A DNA stretch of 64,000 nucleotides, from positions 44,696-108,695 of the forward strand of contig NZ_SMKK01000002.1 of the NCBI RefSeq assembly GCF_004348425.1, read 5' to 3'. This document shows positions 42,124 to 50,266 of the stretch, piece after piece (position 1 is the stretch's first letter; every line of letters begins with the position of its first letter). The stretch is from Actinomadura sp. 7K507. Its GTDB lineage: Bacteria; Actinomycetota; Actinomycetes; Streptosporangiales; Streptosporangiaceae. Made by a program: the position numbers and the translations under genes. The notes below the pieces were generated by a model, which ran no database searches, was not told the origin of the DNA, and was given only the letters and a program-made list of their open reading frames with translations.

Positions 42124-42945
42124 ATGAGCAGCACCGCTCAGCCGAGCGAGCTTTCCCCGCGCACCGAAGAGCGCGGGGCCACCGGCCAGACGATCGCCAC
42201 GGTGGAACGGGCGGCCGACGTCCTGATGCACTTCGCCGAGCAGCGGGCGGCGACCCTCGGCGTCACCGAGGTGGCCAACGCGCTCGGGCTGTCGAAGGCG
42301 GCGGTGCACCGCATCCTCACCTCGCTGCGCGGGCACGGGCTCATCGAACTGGACGAGGCGACGCGCCGTTACTCCCTCGGCATCGGCGCGATGAAGCTCG
42401 GGATGGCCTACCTGGAACGCCTCGACGTCCGGACGGTCGCCCGCCCGGAGCTCGTCGCGCTGTCCGAGACCACCTCCGAGACCGCGACGCTGTCGGTCCG
42501 CTCCGGCTGGACGCGCTCCTACATCGACCAGGTGACCCCGCGCCGCGAGCTGATCATGTCGGTGACGCTCGGTGTCCCGTACCCGCTGCACGCGGGCGCG
42601 TCGTCGAAGGCGTTCCTGGCGTTCCTGTCCGACGAGGAGATCGACCACTACCTGGCGCAACCGGCGCTCGAGCGGCTCACGCCGGCCACGATCGCCGGCG
42701 GCTCCCGGCTGCGGCGGGAGATCGCGGAGATCCGCGACCGCGGGTACGCGCGCTCGAATGCCGAGCGGCAGGCGGGCGCGGCGTCGGTCGCGGCGCCCAT
42801 CCTCGACCAGCATGCCCGGCCGATCGCCGTCATCAGCGTCAGCGGCCCGATCGAGCGGTTCACCGAGGAGGCCGACGCGTGCGCGTCCGCCCTCCTCAAG
42901 ACGGTGCACCATCTCTCCGAGCGCTTCGGCCACCATCCCGCCTGA
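42124..42945 (+). CDS. IclR-family transcriptional regulator, paralogue B
   Basis: 273 residues. HTH LGVTEVANALGLSKAAVHRI, then LTSLRGHGLIELDEATRRYS; the effector domain shares YIDQVTPRRELIMSVTLGVP and LHAGASSKAFLAFLSDEEID with paralogue A. The strong similarity indicates a recent duplication, so both could bind similar sites with different ligands. ATG at 42124 follows AAGGAA. It diverges from the SnoaL-like gene and carries palindromes 5 and 6 in its leader. Confidence 0.93.
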   Translation: MSSTAQPSELSPRTEERGATGQTIATVERAADVLMHFAEQRAATLGVTEVANALGLSKAAVHRILTSLRGHGLIELDEATRRYSLGIGAMKLGMAYLERLDVRTVARPELVALSETTSETATLSVRSGWTRSYIDQVTPRRELIMSVTLGVPYPLHAGASSKAFLAFLSDEEIDHYLAQPALERLTPATIAGGSRLRREIAEIRDRGYARSNAERQAGAASVAAPILDQHARPIAVISVSGPIERFTEEADACASALLKTVHHLSERFGHHPA

Positions 42946-42975
42946 CGTCCTGCCGCGCGTGCCCGGCGGGCGCAT

Positions 42976-43689
42976 CTAGTACGCCGTCGTGCCGGGCTTG
43001 ATCACGCCCAGCACGGCCGCGAGGACGACCATCGTCCAGATGATCATGACGTAGGGGATGCTGCCCTGGACGGCGCCGCGGATGTCGCGTTCCACCTCGG
43101 GGTCGCTGCCCTTGGTGAGCAGCCTGCCCCAGGCGGGACCGAAGGGTCTGAGCTTTACACGGATCATCAGTCCACCGGCGATGCACAGCGCGTACGCGGC
43201 GACCTTGCCCGCGAGCCACTTGGGGTTGGACGTGACGCCGAACGGCTCGTCCACCACGAACGTGTAGGCGGCGGCGCCGAGGAGGCCGACGACCAGGGCG
43301 GCGCGTACGATGAAGTCGGTCCGGTGCACCATGTCGCCGAACCGGCCGGGGGCGCTGCGGTAGTCGGTGATGACGAGCCACAGCCAGACCAGTGACAGCA
43401 CCCAGATGGCGACCAGCGGCCAGCCGTAGAACATGTCGCGGCCCAGCTCATCGGCGGCCATCAGCGTGATCCCGCTGGGCAGGAAGAGCACCAGGCAGAT
43501 CCGCGGCGCCATGTCGACCACGTGCATGATCTTCACGGCGACGCCGCGGGCCTCCGCCGACAGCTCCTTCTTCAGGATGAACCGGCTGGAGTAGAAGACG
43601 CCGAGGTCGCCGCCCAGCCAGTAGACGAACAGGACGATGTGGAGCAGTATCGCCCAGCTGTGCAGGGTGAACCCGTGCGTGCCGGTCAC
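42976..43689 (-). CDS. Integral membrane protein, possibly DUF2269/CopD-like
   Basis: 237 residues with about six hydrophobic segments: WAILLHIVLFVYWLGGDLGV, ICLVLFLPSGITLM, PLVAIWVLSLVWLWLVI, FIVRAALVVGLLGAAAYTFV and VMIIWTMVVLAAVLGVI. The N-terminal HIVLFVYWLGGDLG histidine resembles DUF2269/CopD-like proteins, which may bind heme or copper. No function is established. GTG at 43689 follows GGAGG. It diverges from the aldehyde dehydrogenase gene and has box 10 in its leader. Confidence 0.75.
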   Translation of the reverse strand: MTGTHGFTLHSWAILLHIVLFVYWLGGDLGVFYSSRFILKKELSAEARGVAVKIMHVVDMAPRICLVLFLPSGITLMAADELGRDMFYGWPLVAIWVLSLVWLWLVITDYRSAPGRFGDMVHRTDFIVRAALVVGLLGAAAYTFVVDEPFGVTSNPKWLAGKVAAYALCIAGGLMIRVKLRPFGPAWGRLLTKGSDPEVERDIRGAVQGSIPYVMIIWTMVVLAAVLGVIKPGTTAY

Positions 43690-43708
43690 GTGTCCTCCGT
43701 TGGGGGTG

Positions 43709-43724
43709 AATACATCAGACTATT
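43709..43724 (-). promoter_or_regulatory. TCYGAYKT box, copy 10 (membrane protein leader)
   Basis: AATACATCAGACTATT, in reverse orientation ATAGTCTGATGTATT. It lies 20 bases upstream of the membrane protein start. Confidence 0.5.
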
Positions 43725-43750
43725 ATTCGTACCATCATTTCGGTTGGAGC

Positions 43751-43782
43751 GGAACATCGTTACAGTCGTCGGAACACGTTTC
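43751..43782 (+). promoter_or_regulatory. IclR-type operators, sites 7 and 8 (aldehyde dehydrogenase leader)
   Basis: GGAACATCGTTAC (43751-43763) and GGAACACGTTTC (43771-43782, spacer shortened to two bases), 15-46 bases before the ALDH start. The pair suggests cooperative binding. Confidence 0.55.
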
Positions 43783-43796
43783 ACCTGGAGGTTCGG

Positions 43797-45212
43797 ATGG
43801 CACGGCAGATCGACGTACGCGATCCCCGCACCGGGCGCGCGGACTACGCGCTCACCTGCGCGGACGCCGCGGAGGTCGAGGAGGCGGCGGCCCGCGCACG
43901 CACCGCCCAGCGGACGTGGCTCGCCCTCGGCGTCACCGGGCGGGTCGCCGCGCTGAACGCCTTCCGGGACGCGCTCTCCGAACGCGACGACGCGATGGTG
44001 GCGGCGCTCGTCCGCGACACCGGGCGGCTGCCCGTCTCCCGGCTCGAGGTCGACAGCGTCCTGGCGTCCCTCGACCGCTGGTGCGGGCGGGCGCCGGAAC
44101 TGCTCGCCGACGCCGGGACCGTCCCCTCCTCGATGCCCGGGATCGGCGTGCGGCAGGGCCCGCTGCCGTATCCGCTGGCCGGCGTGATCAGCCCGTGGAA
44201 CTTCCCGCTGCTGCTCGCGATGATCGACGCCGTCCCCGCGCTGCTCGCCGGGTCCGCCGTCCTGCTCAAGCCGAGCGAGATCACCCCGAGGTTCGCGGCC
44301 GTCCTGCGCGACTGCGTCGCCGCCGTGCCGGCGCTGGACGGCGTTTTCACCGTCGTCGACGGCGACGGCGCGACGGGCGCGGCCGTCGTCGACGCCGTCG
44401 ACCTGATCTGCTTCACCGGCAGCGTCCGGACGGGACGCGCGGTCGGCGCGGCGGCGGCGGCCCGGTTCATCCCCGCGTTCCTGGAACTCGGCGGCAAGGA
44501 CCCCGCGATCGTCTGCGCGGACGCCGACCTCGACCGCGCCGCCCAGGCGATCCTCTACGGCGGGGCGGTCAACACCGGCCACTCGTGCATGTCGATCGAG
44601 CGGGTCTATGTGGCCGAGCCCGTCTTCGAGCGGTTCGTGGACCTGCTCGTCGCACGGGCCCGCAAGGTCGGCCTGGCCTACCCGGAGATCACCGACGGCG
44701 AGCTCGGCCCGGTCATCTCCGCCGCGCAGGTCGGGATCATCGAGGACCAGCTCGCGGACGCGGACGCCCGGGGCGCGACCGTCCGCTGCGGCGGCGAGAT
44801 CCGCACCCTGGGCGGCGGCGTCTACCTGGAGCCGACCGTCCTCACCGGCGTCGACCACACGATGAAGGTCATGCGGGAGGAGACGTTCGGCCCGGTGCTG
44901 CCCGTCATGCCGTTCAAGGACGCCGACGAGGCGGTGGCGCTGGCCAACGACAGCGAGTTCGGCCTGTCCGCGGCAGTGTTCGCGGCCACCACCGAGGCGG
45001 CGCTGGCGGTCGGCGAACGGCTGGAGGCGGGCGGCATCAGCATCAACGACGCGTCCCTGACCGGCTTCGTCCAGGACGGCGAGAAGAACGCCTTCAAGTC
45101 ATCGGGCCTCGGCGGCTCCCGGATGGGCCCCGCCTCCATCCGCCGCTTCCTGCGCCAGCGCTCCTTCCTGATCCGCTCCCCGGAGGACAAGGCCCCGTGG
45201 TGGTTCCAGTAA
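43797..45212 (+). CDS. NAD(P)-dependent aldehyde dehydrogenase
   Basis: 471 residues. GVISPWNFPLLLAMIDAVPALL (near residue 128), the catalytic Glu in FLELGGKDPAIV, the catalytic Cys in NTGHSCMSIERVYV (~residue 265) and GMPFKDADEAVALANDSEFG-type sequence are all present (motifs as read; total length is close to the family). The proposed aldehyde would come from the Ltp-type cleavage or an aromatic side chain. ATG at 43797 follows TGGAGG. It diverges from the membrane protein; two IclR palindromes and box 10 are in the gap. Confidence 0.93.
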   Translation: MARQIDVRDPRTGRADYALTCADAAEVEEAAARARTAQRTWLALGVTGRVAALNAFRDALSERDDAMVAALVRDTGRLPVSRLEVDSVLASLDRWCGRAPELLADAGTVPSSMPGIGVRQGPLPYPLAGVISPWNFPLLLAMIDAVPALLAGSAVLLKPSEITPRFAAVLRDCVAAVPALDGVFTVVDGDGATGAAVVDAVDLICFTGSVRTGRAVGAAAAARFIPAFLELGGKDPAIVCADADLDRAAQAILYGGAVNTGHSCMSIERVYVAEPVFERFVDLLVARARKVGLAYPEITDGELGPVISAAQVGIIEDQLADADARGATVRCGGEIRTLGGGVYLEPTVLTGVDHTMKVMREETFGPVLPVMPFKDADEAVALANDSEFGLSAAVFAATTEAALAVGERLEAGGISINDASLTGFVQDGEKNAFKSSGLGGSRMGPASIRRFLRQRSFLIRSPEDKAPWWFQ

Positions 45213-45256
45213 CCGGGACAGCTCCGGTAACCGGGGTGGTTCTGGTAACGAGCCGC

Positions 45257-46087
45257 TCAGGGTGCTTCGGGACGGAGTTCGAGTTCGATCCCGGCCGGGC
45301 CTCGTAGCGTGCTGCCGTCCAGCGCGGTGGCGCCCGCCTTGAGCAGGGCGGCGCGGGTCTCGTCCGGGGTGTCGGAGGCGAAGACCAGGCGGCGCAGCCC
45401 GAGCGGGCGGTCGGTGAGGTCTTCGGCGTCCACCCCGGCGAACGTCATGATCTCCAGCCGGGCGGGCGTGTGACCGGGGGAGACGAGGAACGTCAGCCGG
45501 AGGGACGCGTCCGCCGGGATGCCGGTCATCCGGTCGAACGGGTCTCCGGACATCTCCCCCGAGAACAGGATCTCCAGCCCGCCCGCCGCGGTGAAGAACT
45601 CGACCGCGGCGTCGTGGTCGGCCGGGACGATCACCGCCGTGTGCAGCTCGCCGTGCAGCCGGCCGGCGTCGCCCTCCAGCGCGGGAGAAGGCCGGTGCCC
45701 GGCGGCGGCGCGGGGGATCGTCCACCAGATGCCGTCCGCGCCGAGCGCGACGAACTCGCTGAGGGTCGCGGCGCCGTACGGGTAGGTCACCCGCTCGCGG
45801 GACCGGCCGCCCGCGGCGTCGATCGCGGCGGCGGTCCGCTCCAGGTCGCGGGAGTAGATCCCGAGGAGCCGGGGCCCGATGTCCCAGACCCGGGGGTCGG
45901 GGGACTCCGGGGCGTCGGGCGCGGCGACGAGGCGGAGGAGCCCGGTGGTGCCGTCCGGGCCGCCGAGCAGCGCGCCGCCGGCGTCCCGGTGCAGGACGTC
46001 CAGGCCGAACGCCCGCGTGTGGAAGTCGATGGACGCGCCGAGGTCGCGCGTGGCCACCACGGCCTCGATGACGGCTCCGAGCGGCAT
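45257..46087 (-). CDS. Two-domain VOC-fold protein 3
   Basis: 276 residues of two VOC modules: GAVIEAVVATRDLGASIDFH (about residues 4-23) begins the first and LHTAVIVPADHDAAVEFFTA the second. In module 2 the first His (LHTAVIV) and last Glu (GIELELRPEAP) are visible; the middle histidine is not. ATG at 46087 follows AAGGAGG. It diverges from the flavoprotein gene, with two IclR palindromes between them. Confidence 0.83.
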   Translation of the reverse strand: MPLGAVIEAVVATRDLGASIDFHTRAFGLDVLHRDAGGALLGGPDGTTGLLRLVAAPDAPESPDPRVWDIGPRLLGIYSRDLERTAAAIDAAGGRSRERVTYPYGAATLSEFVALGADGIWWTIPRAAAGHRPSPALEGDAGRLHGELHTAVIVPADHDAAVEFFTAAGGLEILFSGEMSGDPFDRMTGIPADASLRLTFLVSPGHTPARLEIMTFAGVDAEDLTDRPLGLRRLVFASDTPDETRAALLKAGATALDGSTLRGPAGIELELRPEAP

Positions 46088-46098
46088 GAACCCTCCTT

Positions 46099-46111
46099 GG
46101 AACAGCGTTTC
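46099..46111 (-). promoter_or_regulatory. IclR-type operator, site 9 (VOC 3 leader)
   Basis: GGAACAGCGTTTC, 12 bases upstream of the VOC 3 start and extended to TGGAACAGCGTTTCA. Confidence 0.6.
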
Positions 46112-46167
46112 AATGACTGGGATGCGCTTGCGATCACCCTCCGGCGACCAGCACCATGAACCATAGT

Positions 46168-46180
46168 GGAACACTGTTCC
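46168..46180 (+). promoter_or_regulatory. IclR-type operator, site 10 (flavoprotein leader)
   Basis: GGAACACTGTTCC, a perfect GGAAC-N3-GTTCC palindrome. A further half-site GGAACA is at 46188-46193, just before the GTG at 46208. Confidence 0.65.
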
Positions 46181-46207
46181 TTGAATCGGAACAACAGAGG
46201 AGCTTGC

Positions 46208-47635
46208 GTGACGACGGCCCAGAACTACGATCTCGTCATCGTCGGGGCGGGCACCGGTGGCATCCCGTGCGCCGTCGAGGCCGCGGCCCGCGGCGCCCGG
46301 GTCCTGCTCATCGAGAAGGACTCCCGCATCGGCGGCACCCTGCACACCACCGGCGGCCACATGTCCGCCGCCGGGACCCGCCGCCAGCGCGAACACGGCA
46401 TCGAGGACTCCGTCGAGGCGCACCTCGCCGACATCGAGCGGATCAGCGGCGGCACCGCCCGCACCGACCTCGTCGAACTCGCCGCCCGGGGCGCGCCCGA
46501 GACCATCGACTGGCTGGACGACCTCGGCTTCGAGTTCGCGCCCGAGTCCCCCCGCCTCGTCTACGGCCACGAGCCGTACGGCGCCCCCCGCACCTACTAC
46601 GGCAAGGACGCGGGCCTGTCCATCCTCGCCGTCCTGAAGCGGCTCCTGGACGAGCAGATCGCGGCCGGAGGCGTCGAGTTGTGGCTCGGCAGCACCGCCA
46701 TCGGCCTCACCGAGCAGGACGGCTCGGCCCCGAGCGTCACCGTCCTGCGCGGCGGAGTCGACGAGATCGAGGTGACGGCCCAGGCCGTCGTGCTCGCCAC
46801 CGGCGGATTCGCCTCCGACGAGGATCTGTTCAAGGAGATCGAGGGCGTCCCCCTCGTCAGCGCCGCCCACCCCACCTCCACCGGCGACGGCCTCGTCATC
46901 GCCCGCGAGGCGGGGGCGGCGATCGGCGGACGCGGCCAGTACCTGCCGACCTTCGGCGGCCTCCCGCACCCCACCACCCCCGGCAAGGCGTACTACGACG
47001 AACGGCCCCTGCTGGTCGCCACCGAACGGCTCCCGTGGGAGATCTACGTCGACCGCGCCGGGCACCGCTTCGTCGCCGAGGACGACACCAGCATCGACCG
47101 CAAGGAACGCGCCCTCGCCGCCTCCACCGACGGGACGTTCTGGACGGTCTTCGACGACAGGGCACGGCTCTCGTCCGTCCCCATGGTCGTCGGGTGGAGC
47201 CCCGATGACGTCGTGGCCAAGGCCAACAGCCGCGTCGGCGTGCACAAGGCCGGCACCGTCGCCGAACTCGCCGCGCTGGCCGGCATCTCGCCGGACGGCC
47301 TGACCGCCACGGTCGAGCGCTACAACGCGTCCGTCTCCGCGGGGACCGACGCCGAGTTCGACCGCACTCACATGCCCGCCCCCATCTCGGAGGGCCCGTT
47401 CTTCGCGATCGAGAACCACGGCATCACGCTCATCACGTTCGCCGGCCTCGACGTCGACGAGCGGCTGCGCGTGCGCCGCACCGACGGCACCGCGATGGTA
47501 GGCGTGTACGCGCTCGGCGAGCTGATCGGCGCGGCCGCGACGTGCGGCAACAGCTTCTGCGGCGGCATGCTCGTCACCCCCGCCCTCACCTTCGGCCGCC
47601 TCCTGGGCCAGCGCCTCACCTCCGACCGGCACTGA
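46208..47635 (+). CDS. FAD-dependent oxidoreductase (fumarate reductase/3-ketosteroid dehydrogenase-like)
   Basis: 475 residues. The Rossmann FAD motif is YDLVIVGAGTGGIPCAVEA and EKDSRIGGTLHTTGGHMSAAG (residues ~7-60). The C-terminus GVYALGELIGAAATCGNSFCGG is the FAD-binding signature of the FAD_binding_2 family. This group includes 3-ketosteroid dehydrogenases, succinate/fumarate reductases and tricarballylate dehydrogenase. The substrate-capping domain is between about 250 and 350. GTG at 46208 follows GAGGAG. It is under operator site 10 and divergent from VOC 3. Confidence 0.88.
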   Translation: MTTAQNYDLVIVGAGTGGIPCAVEAAARGARVLLIEKDSRIGGTLHTTGGHMSAAGTRRQREHGIEDSVEAHLADIERISGGTARTDLVELAARGAPETIDWLDDLGFEFAPESPRLVYGHEPYGAPRTYYGKDAGLSILAVLKRLLDEQIAAGGVELWLGSTAIGLTEQDGSAPSVTVLRGGVDEIEVTAQAVVLATGGFASDEDLFKEIEGVPLVSAAHPTSTGDGLVIAREAGAAIGGRGQYLPTFGGLPHPTTPGKAYYDERPLLVATERLPWEIYVDRAGHRFVAEDDTSIDRKERALAASTDGTFWTVFDDRARLSSVPMVVGWSPDDVVAKANSRVGVHKAGTVAELAALAGISPDGLTATVERYNASVSAGTDAEFDRTHMPAPISEGPFFAIENHGITLITFAGLDVDERLRVRRTDGTAMVGVYALGELIGAAATCGNSFCGGMLVTPALTFGRLLGQRLTSDRH

Positions 47636-47640
47636 CCGGC

Positions 47641-47657
47641 GCCACCGCCGAGGTGGC
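47641..47657 (+). terminator. Weak hairpin after the flavoprotein gene
   Basis: GCCACC and GGTGGC pair across a 5-base loop immediately after the stop codon, extended by neighbouring G-C pairs. There is no T-run, so confidence is low. Confidence 0.35.
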
Positions 47658-47741
47658 CGGTGATTCTGCCGATGCGGGCCGCGGCGAGTGCGGAGATCAT
47701 GAATCGAACTCCGTCACTTGCCATCCCGTGGAGGGAACGAA

Positions 47742-49118
47742 GTGAGGTACTTGCCAGTCACCCGGCTGCTGGTCGCGGCATTGCTCCCCGCCGGGCTCGC
47801 CGTCGGGCTCGCCGCCGCACCGGCCACCGCCCAGGCGGGAAGCCCGCCCGGCGCCCTTGTGGAAGGGCCGATACCCGGAGCGCCTCCCGGGGACCCGTCG
47901 TCGCCGAATGTCGAGGACACCTATCCATGGATGGCCGCGGACGCAGGCCTGGCCTCACTCGGATACGTGGAACGGGAATTCTTCGTCTCGGGCGAAGCCA
48001 GTGCGTACAGCACCACCGGGGAGCGGCTCGCGACCGGCGTCCCGTACAAGACCCGCGTCATCGTGCGGAAACCGACCAGGCCGAGCAGGTTCAACGGCAC
48101 GGTCATAGCGGAATGGCAGAACGTCACGGCCGGCTACGATCTCGACGCCTTGTGGAGCACCGACCAGATCACCCGGGACGGAAACGTCTGGGCGGGCATT
48201 TCCGCGCAGCGGGTCGGCGTGCAGCATCTGACCGAGTGGAGTCCGGCTCGATACGGCGACCTGGACGTCACGGGCGGTGGACGGTTCACCGACGACGAAC
48301 TGTCCTACGACATCTTCGCCCAAGTGGCGAGGACCCTGCGTGAACGCGGCCCATCGGCCCCGCTCGGCAAGCTCAGGGCGGACACGGTGCTCGGTGCCGG
48401 CGCCTCGCAATCGGCGTCCCGGATGACCGCCTATTACGACGCCGTTCTCCCCCAGAGCGAGAAGGTCTTCGACGGGTACGCGTTCATCGTCGGCCCCGCC
48501 CCGGCTCGGCGAGGGCCCGAGCCGGTGTTCCAGGTGCTTTCGGAGACCGACGTCCGCTCCGCGGCCCGGCCGCCCGACACCGAAACGTTCCGCCGCTGGG
48601 AGGTGGCGGGCACCGCCCATTCCGGCTGGCACGGGCAGGAGTACCGGCGCCCGATCCTGACCCGCGACCTCGGTGAGGCGCCCACCTACCAGTGCGACCG
48701 GCCCGCGTTCAGCCGCGTCCCCCTGCACCACGTGATCGCCACGGCGTACGCCCACCTGGTGCGGTGGACCAAGACGGACGTGCCGCCCCCGTCAGCACCA
48801 CCGCTGCAGCTCAACCCGGACGGCACCAAGGTCCGCGACCCGCTCGGACTCGCCAAGGGCGGCATCCGGCTCTCCCAGGTCGAGGCGCCCACGGCCCTCA
48901 ACACCGGCGACAACTCGGGCGAGACGTTCTGCTTCCTGTTCGGTACCCATGTGCCGTTCGAAAAGCCGCAGCTCGACTCGCTCTACCCGTCCCACGGACG
49001 TTATGTCGCGGCCGTCGTGAAGGCGGACGTCCGCAACCTGCGGGACGGCTACCTCCTCCCAGCGGACGCCCGGCAGAACCGCATCGACGCCGCCCGCTCC
49101 GACATCGGCAAGGGCTGA
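47742..49118 (+). CDS. Secreted alpha/beta hydrolase domain protein (Abhydrolase_10-like)
   Basis: 458 residues. The first ~36 residues form a signal peptide (LLVAALLPAGLAVGLAAAPATAQ). LGAGASQSASRM carries the nucleophile elbow G-A-S-Q-S and AHSGWHG a likely catalytic His. FNGTVIAEWQNVTAGYD is typical of this family, whose enzymatic role is not firmly known. GTG at 47742 follows GGAGG at 7-base spacing. It is followed by a strong terminator. It has neither catabolic-locus motif in its leader. Confidence 0.82.
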   Translation: MRYLPVTRLLVAALLPAGLAVGLAAAPATAQAGSPPGALVEGPIPGAPPGDPSSPNVEDTYPWMAADAGLASLGYVEREFFVSGEASAYSTTGERLATGVPYKTRVIVRKPTRPSRFNGTVIAEWQNVTAGYDLDALWSTDQITRDGNVWAGISAQRVGVQHLTEWSPARYGDLDVTGGGRFTDDELSYDIFAQVARTLRERGPSAPLGKLRADTVLGAGASQSASRMTAYYDAVLPQSEKVFDGYAFIVGPAPARRGPEPVFQVLSETDVRSAARPPDTETFRRWEVAGTAHSGWHGQEYRRPILTRDLGEAPTYQCDRPAFSRVPLHHVIATAYAHLVRWTKTDVPPPSAPPLQLNPDGTKVRDPLGLAKGGIRLSQVEAPTALNTGDNSGETFCFLFGTHVPFEKPQLDSLYPSHGRYVAAVVKADVRNLRDGYLLPADARQNRIDAARSDIGKG

Positions 49119-49130
49119 CCTCGCCGCTCT

Positions 49131-49168
49131 GGCAGGGCTCCCCGCCCGCACGGGGAGCCCTGCCTTTT
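49131..49168 (+). terminator. Rho-independent terminator
   Basis: GGCAGGGCTCCCCG (49131-49144) and CGGGGAGCCCTGCC (49151-49164) form a 14-bp stem with a 6-base loop, followed by TTTT. It separates the secreted hydrolase gene from the convergent cyclase gene. Confidence 0.95.
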
Positions 49169-49180
49169 GCGGGCTCGTTC

Positions 49181-50173
49181 TCAGGTGCGGGGTTTGGGGC
49201 GGCGGAGTCGGAACGGGCGGACGCGGCCCAAGCCCTGCAGGGGGCGGGCGCGGAGGGCGGAGATGTCGTAGTCGCCGGCCGGAAGGATCTCGGCCAGGCC
49301 ACCGCCGATGAGGACCGTTCCGGGGTGGGCGGTGGCGGTCAGGCGGGCGGCCAGGTTGATCGGAGTACCGAACACGTCGCCCAGGCGCTGGATGACTTCG
49401 CCATAGGCGAGGCCGACGCGGACCTCGGGGAAGTCGGGGTCCTCGTTGAAGCGTTCCGCTATGCGCAGGCCGATCTCGGCGACGGCGCGGGGCTCGGACC
49501 CCACGAACAGGACCTCGTCACCGAGCGTTTTGATGACGCGGCCGCCCAGCTCGGCGATGATCTCGGCGGTGGTGACCTCGAACCGTTCGATGAACGCGGC
49601 GAGGGCGTCGCCGTCCAGGTGGCGGCTCAGCCGGGTGAAGGAGACGACGTCGGCGAAGCCGACCGCGAGGTGGGCGATGCCGGCGGCGGGGTCGGACTGC
49701 GCGGTGGCCGTCGTGGCGGCGGCGCGCATCCCGACGGCGGTGAGCTGGCGGCGCCAGCCGTGCAGCAGGAGGCGTTCGAAGGCGGGACGCAGCTCCTCGG
49801 TCGCGAGGAGGGCCGCGGTGACGACGTCGGCCGCCGCGGGCTCGTCCGGCGGGAGTTCGCCGATGCGCTGCAGCCAGACGTCCCCGAGCCAGCTGGCGAG
49901 GCGTCCCATCGTCTGGCCGACGGCACGCGCCAGCTGGAGGACCATGCCCTCGTCGACCAGCTCGGTGCCGAGCAGCTCCTTGATCTCGCGGAGCGCGGCG
50001 ACGTCCCCGTCGGTGAAGGCGACCTCGTCGTCGGGGGGCGCGGGGAAGCCGAGCGCCTGCCAGATGCGGCGCGCGTAGTCGTCGGGGACACCCGAGAGTG
50101 CCTCGACCTCTTTGCGCGTGTAACGCAGGGGGCCGCCGAGGAGGGTCTCCTCGATGTCGTCCTGGTCCGCCAT
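49181..50173 (-). CDS. Class III adenylate/guanylate cyclase
   Basis: 330 residues. The C-terminal cyclase domain has the two metal-binding Asp residues in VGFADVVSFTRL and LGDEVLFVG, a Lys in GGRVIKTLGDE (adenine recognition), and NLAARL with the transition-state Asn and Arg. The N-terminal ~160 residues are helical (DYARRIWQALGFPAP), resembling the regulatory domain of pH-sensing mycobacterial Rv1264-type cyclases. ATG at 50173. It diverges from a MerR-type regulator and the two share a short promoter gap. Confidence 0.93.
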   Translation of the reverse strand: MADQDDIEETLLGGPLRYTRKEVEALSGVPDDYARRIWQALGFPAPPDDEVAFTDGDVAALREIKELLGTELVDEGMVLQLARAVGQTMGRLASWLGDVWLQRIGELPPDEPAAADVVTAALLATEELRPAFERLLLHGWRRQLTAVGMRAAATTATAQSDPAAGIAHLAVGFADVVSFTRLSRHLDGDALAAFIERFEVTTAEIIAELGGRVIKTLGDEVLFVGSEPRAVAEIGLRIAERFNEDPDFPEVRVGLAYGEVIQRLGDVFGTPINLAARLTATAHPGTVLIGGGLAEILPAGDYDISALRARPLQGLGRVRPFRLRRPKPRT

Positions 50174-50266
50174 GAGGCCAGCCTCTATGTGTCATCGACC
50201 GATGTAACAATAGTGCCGGAGTAAGATCACGGAGGTCAAGGCGGACGAGTCCGGCAGGCGGGGGCA

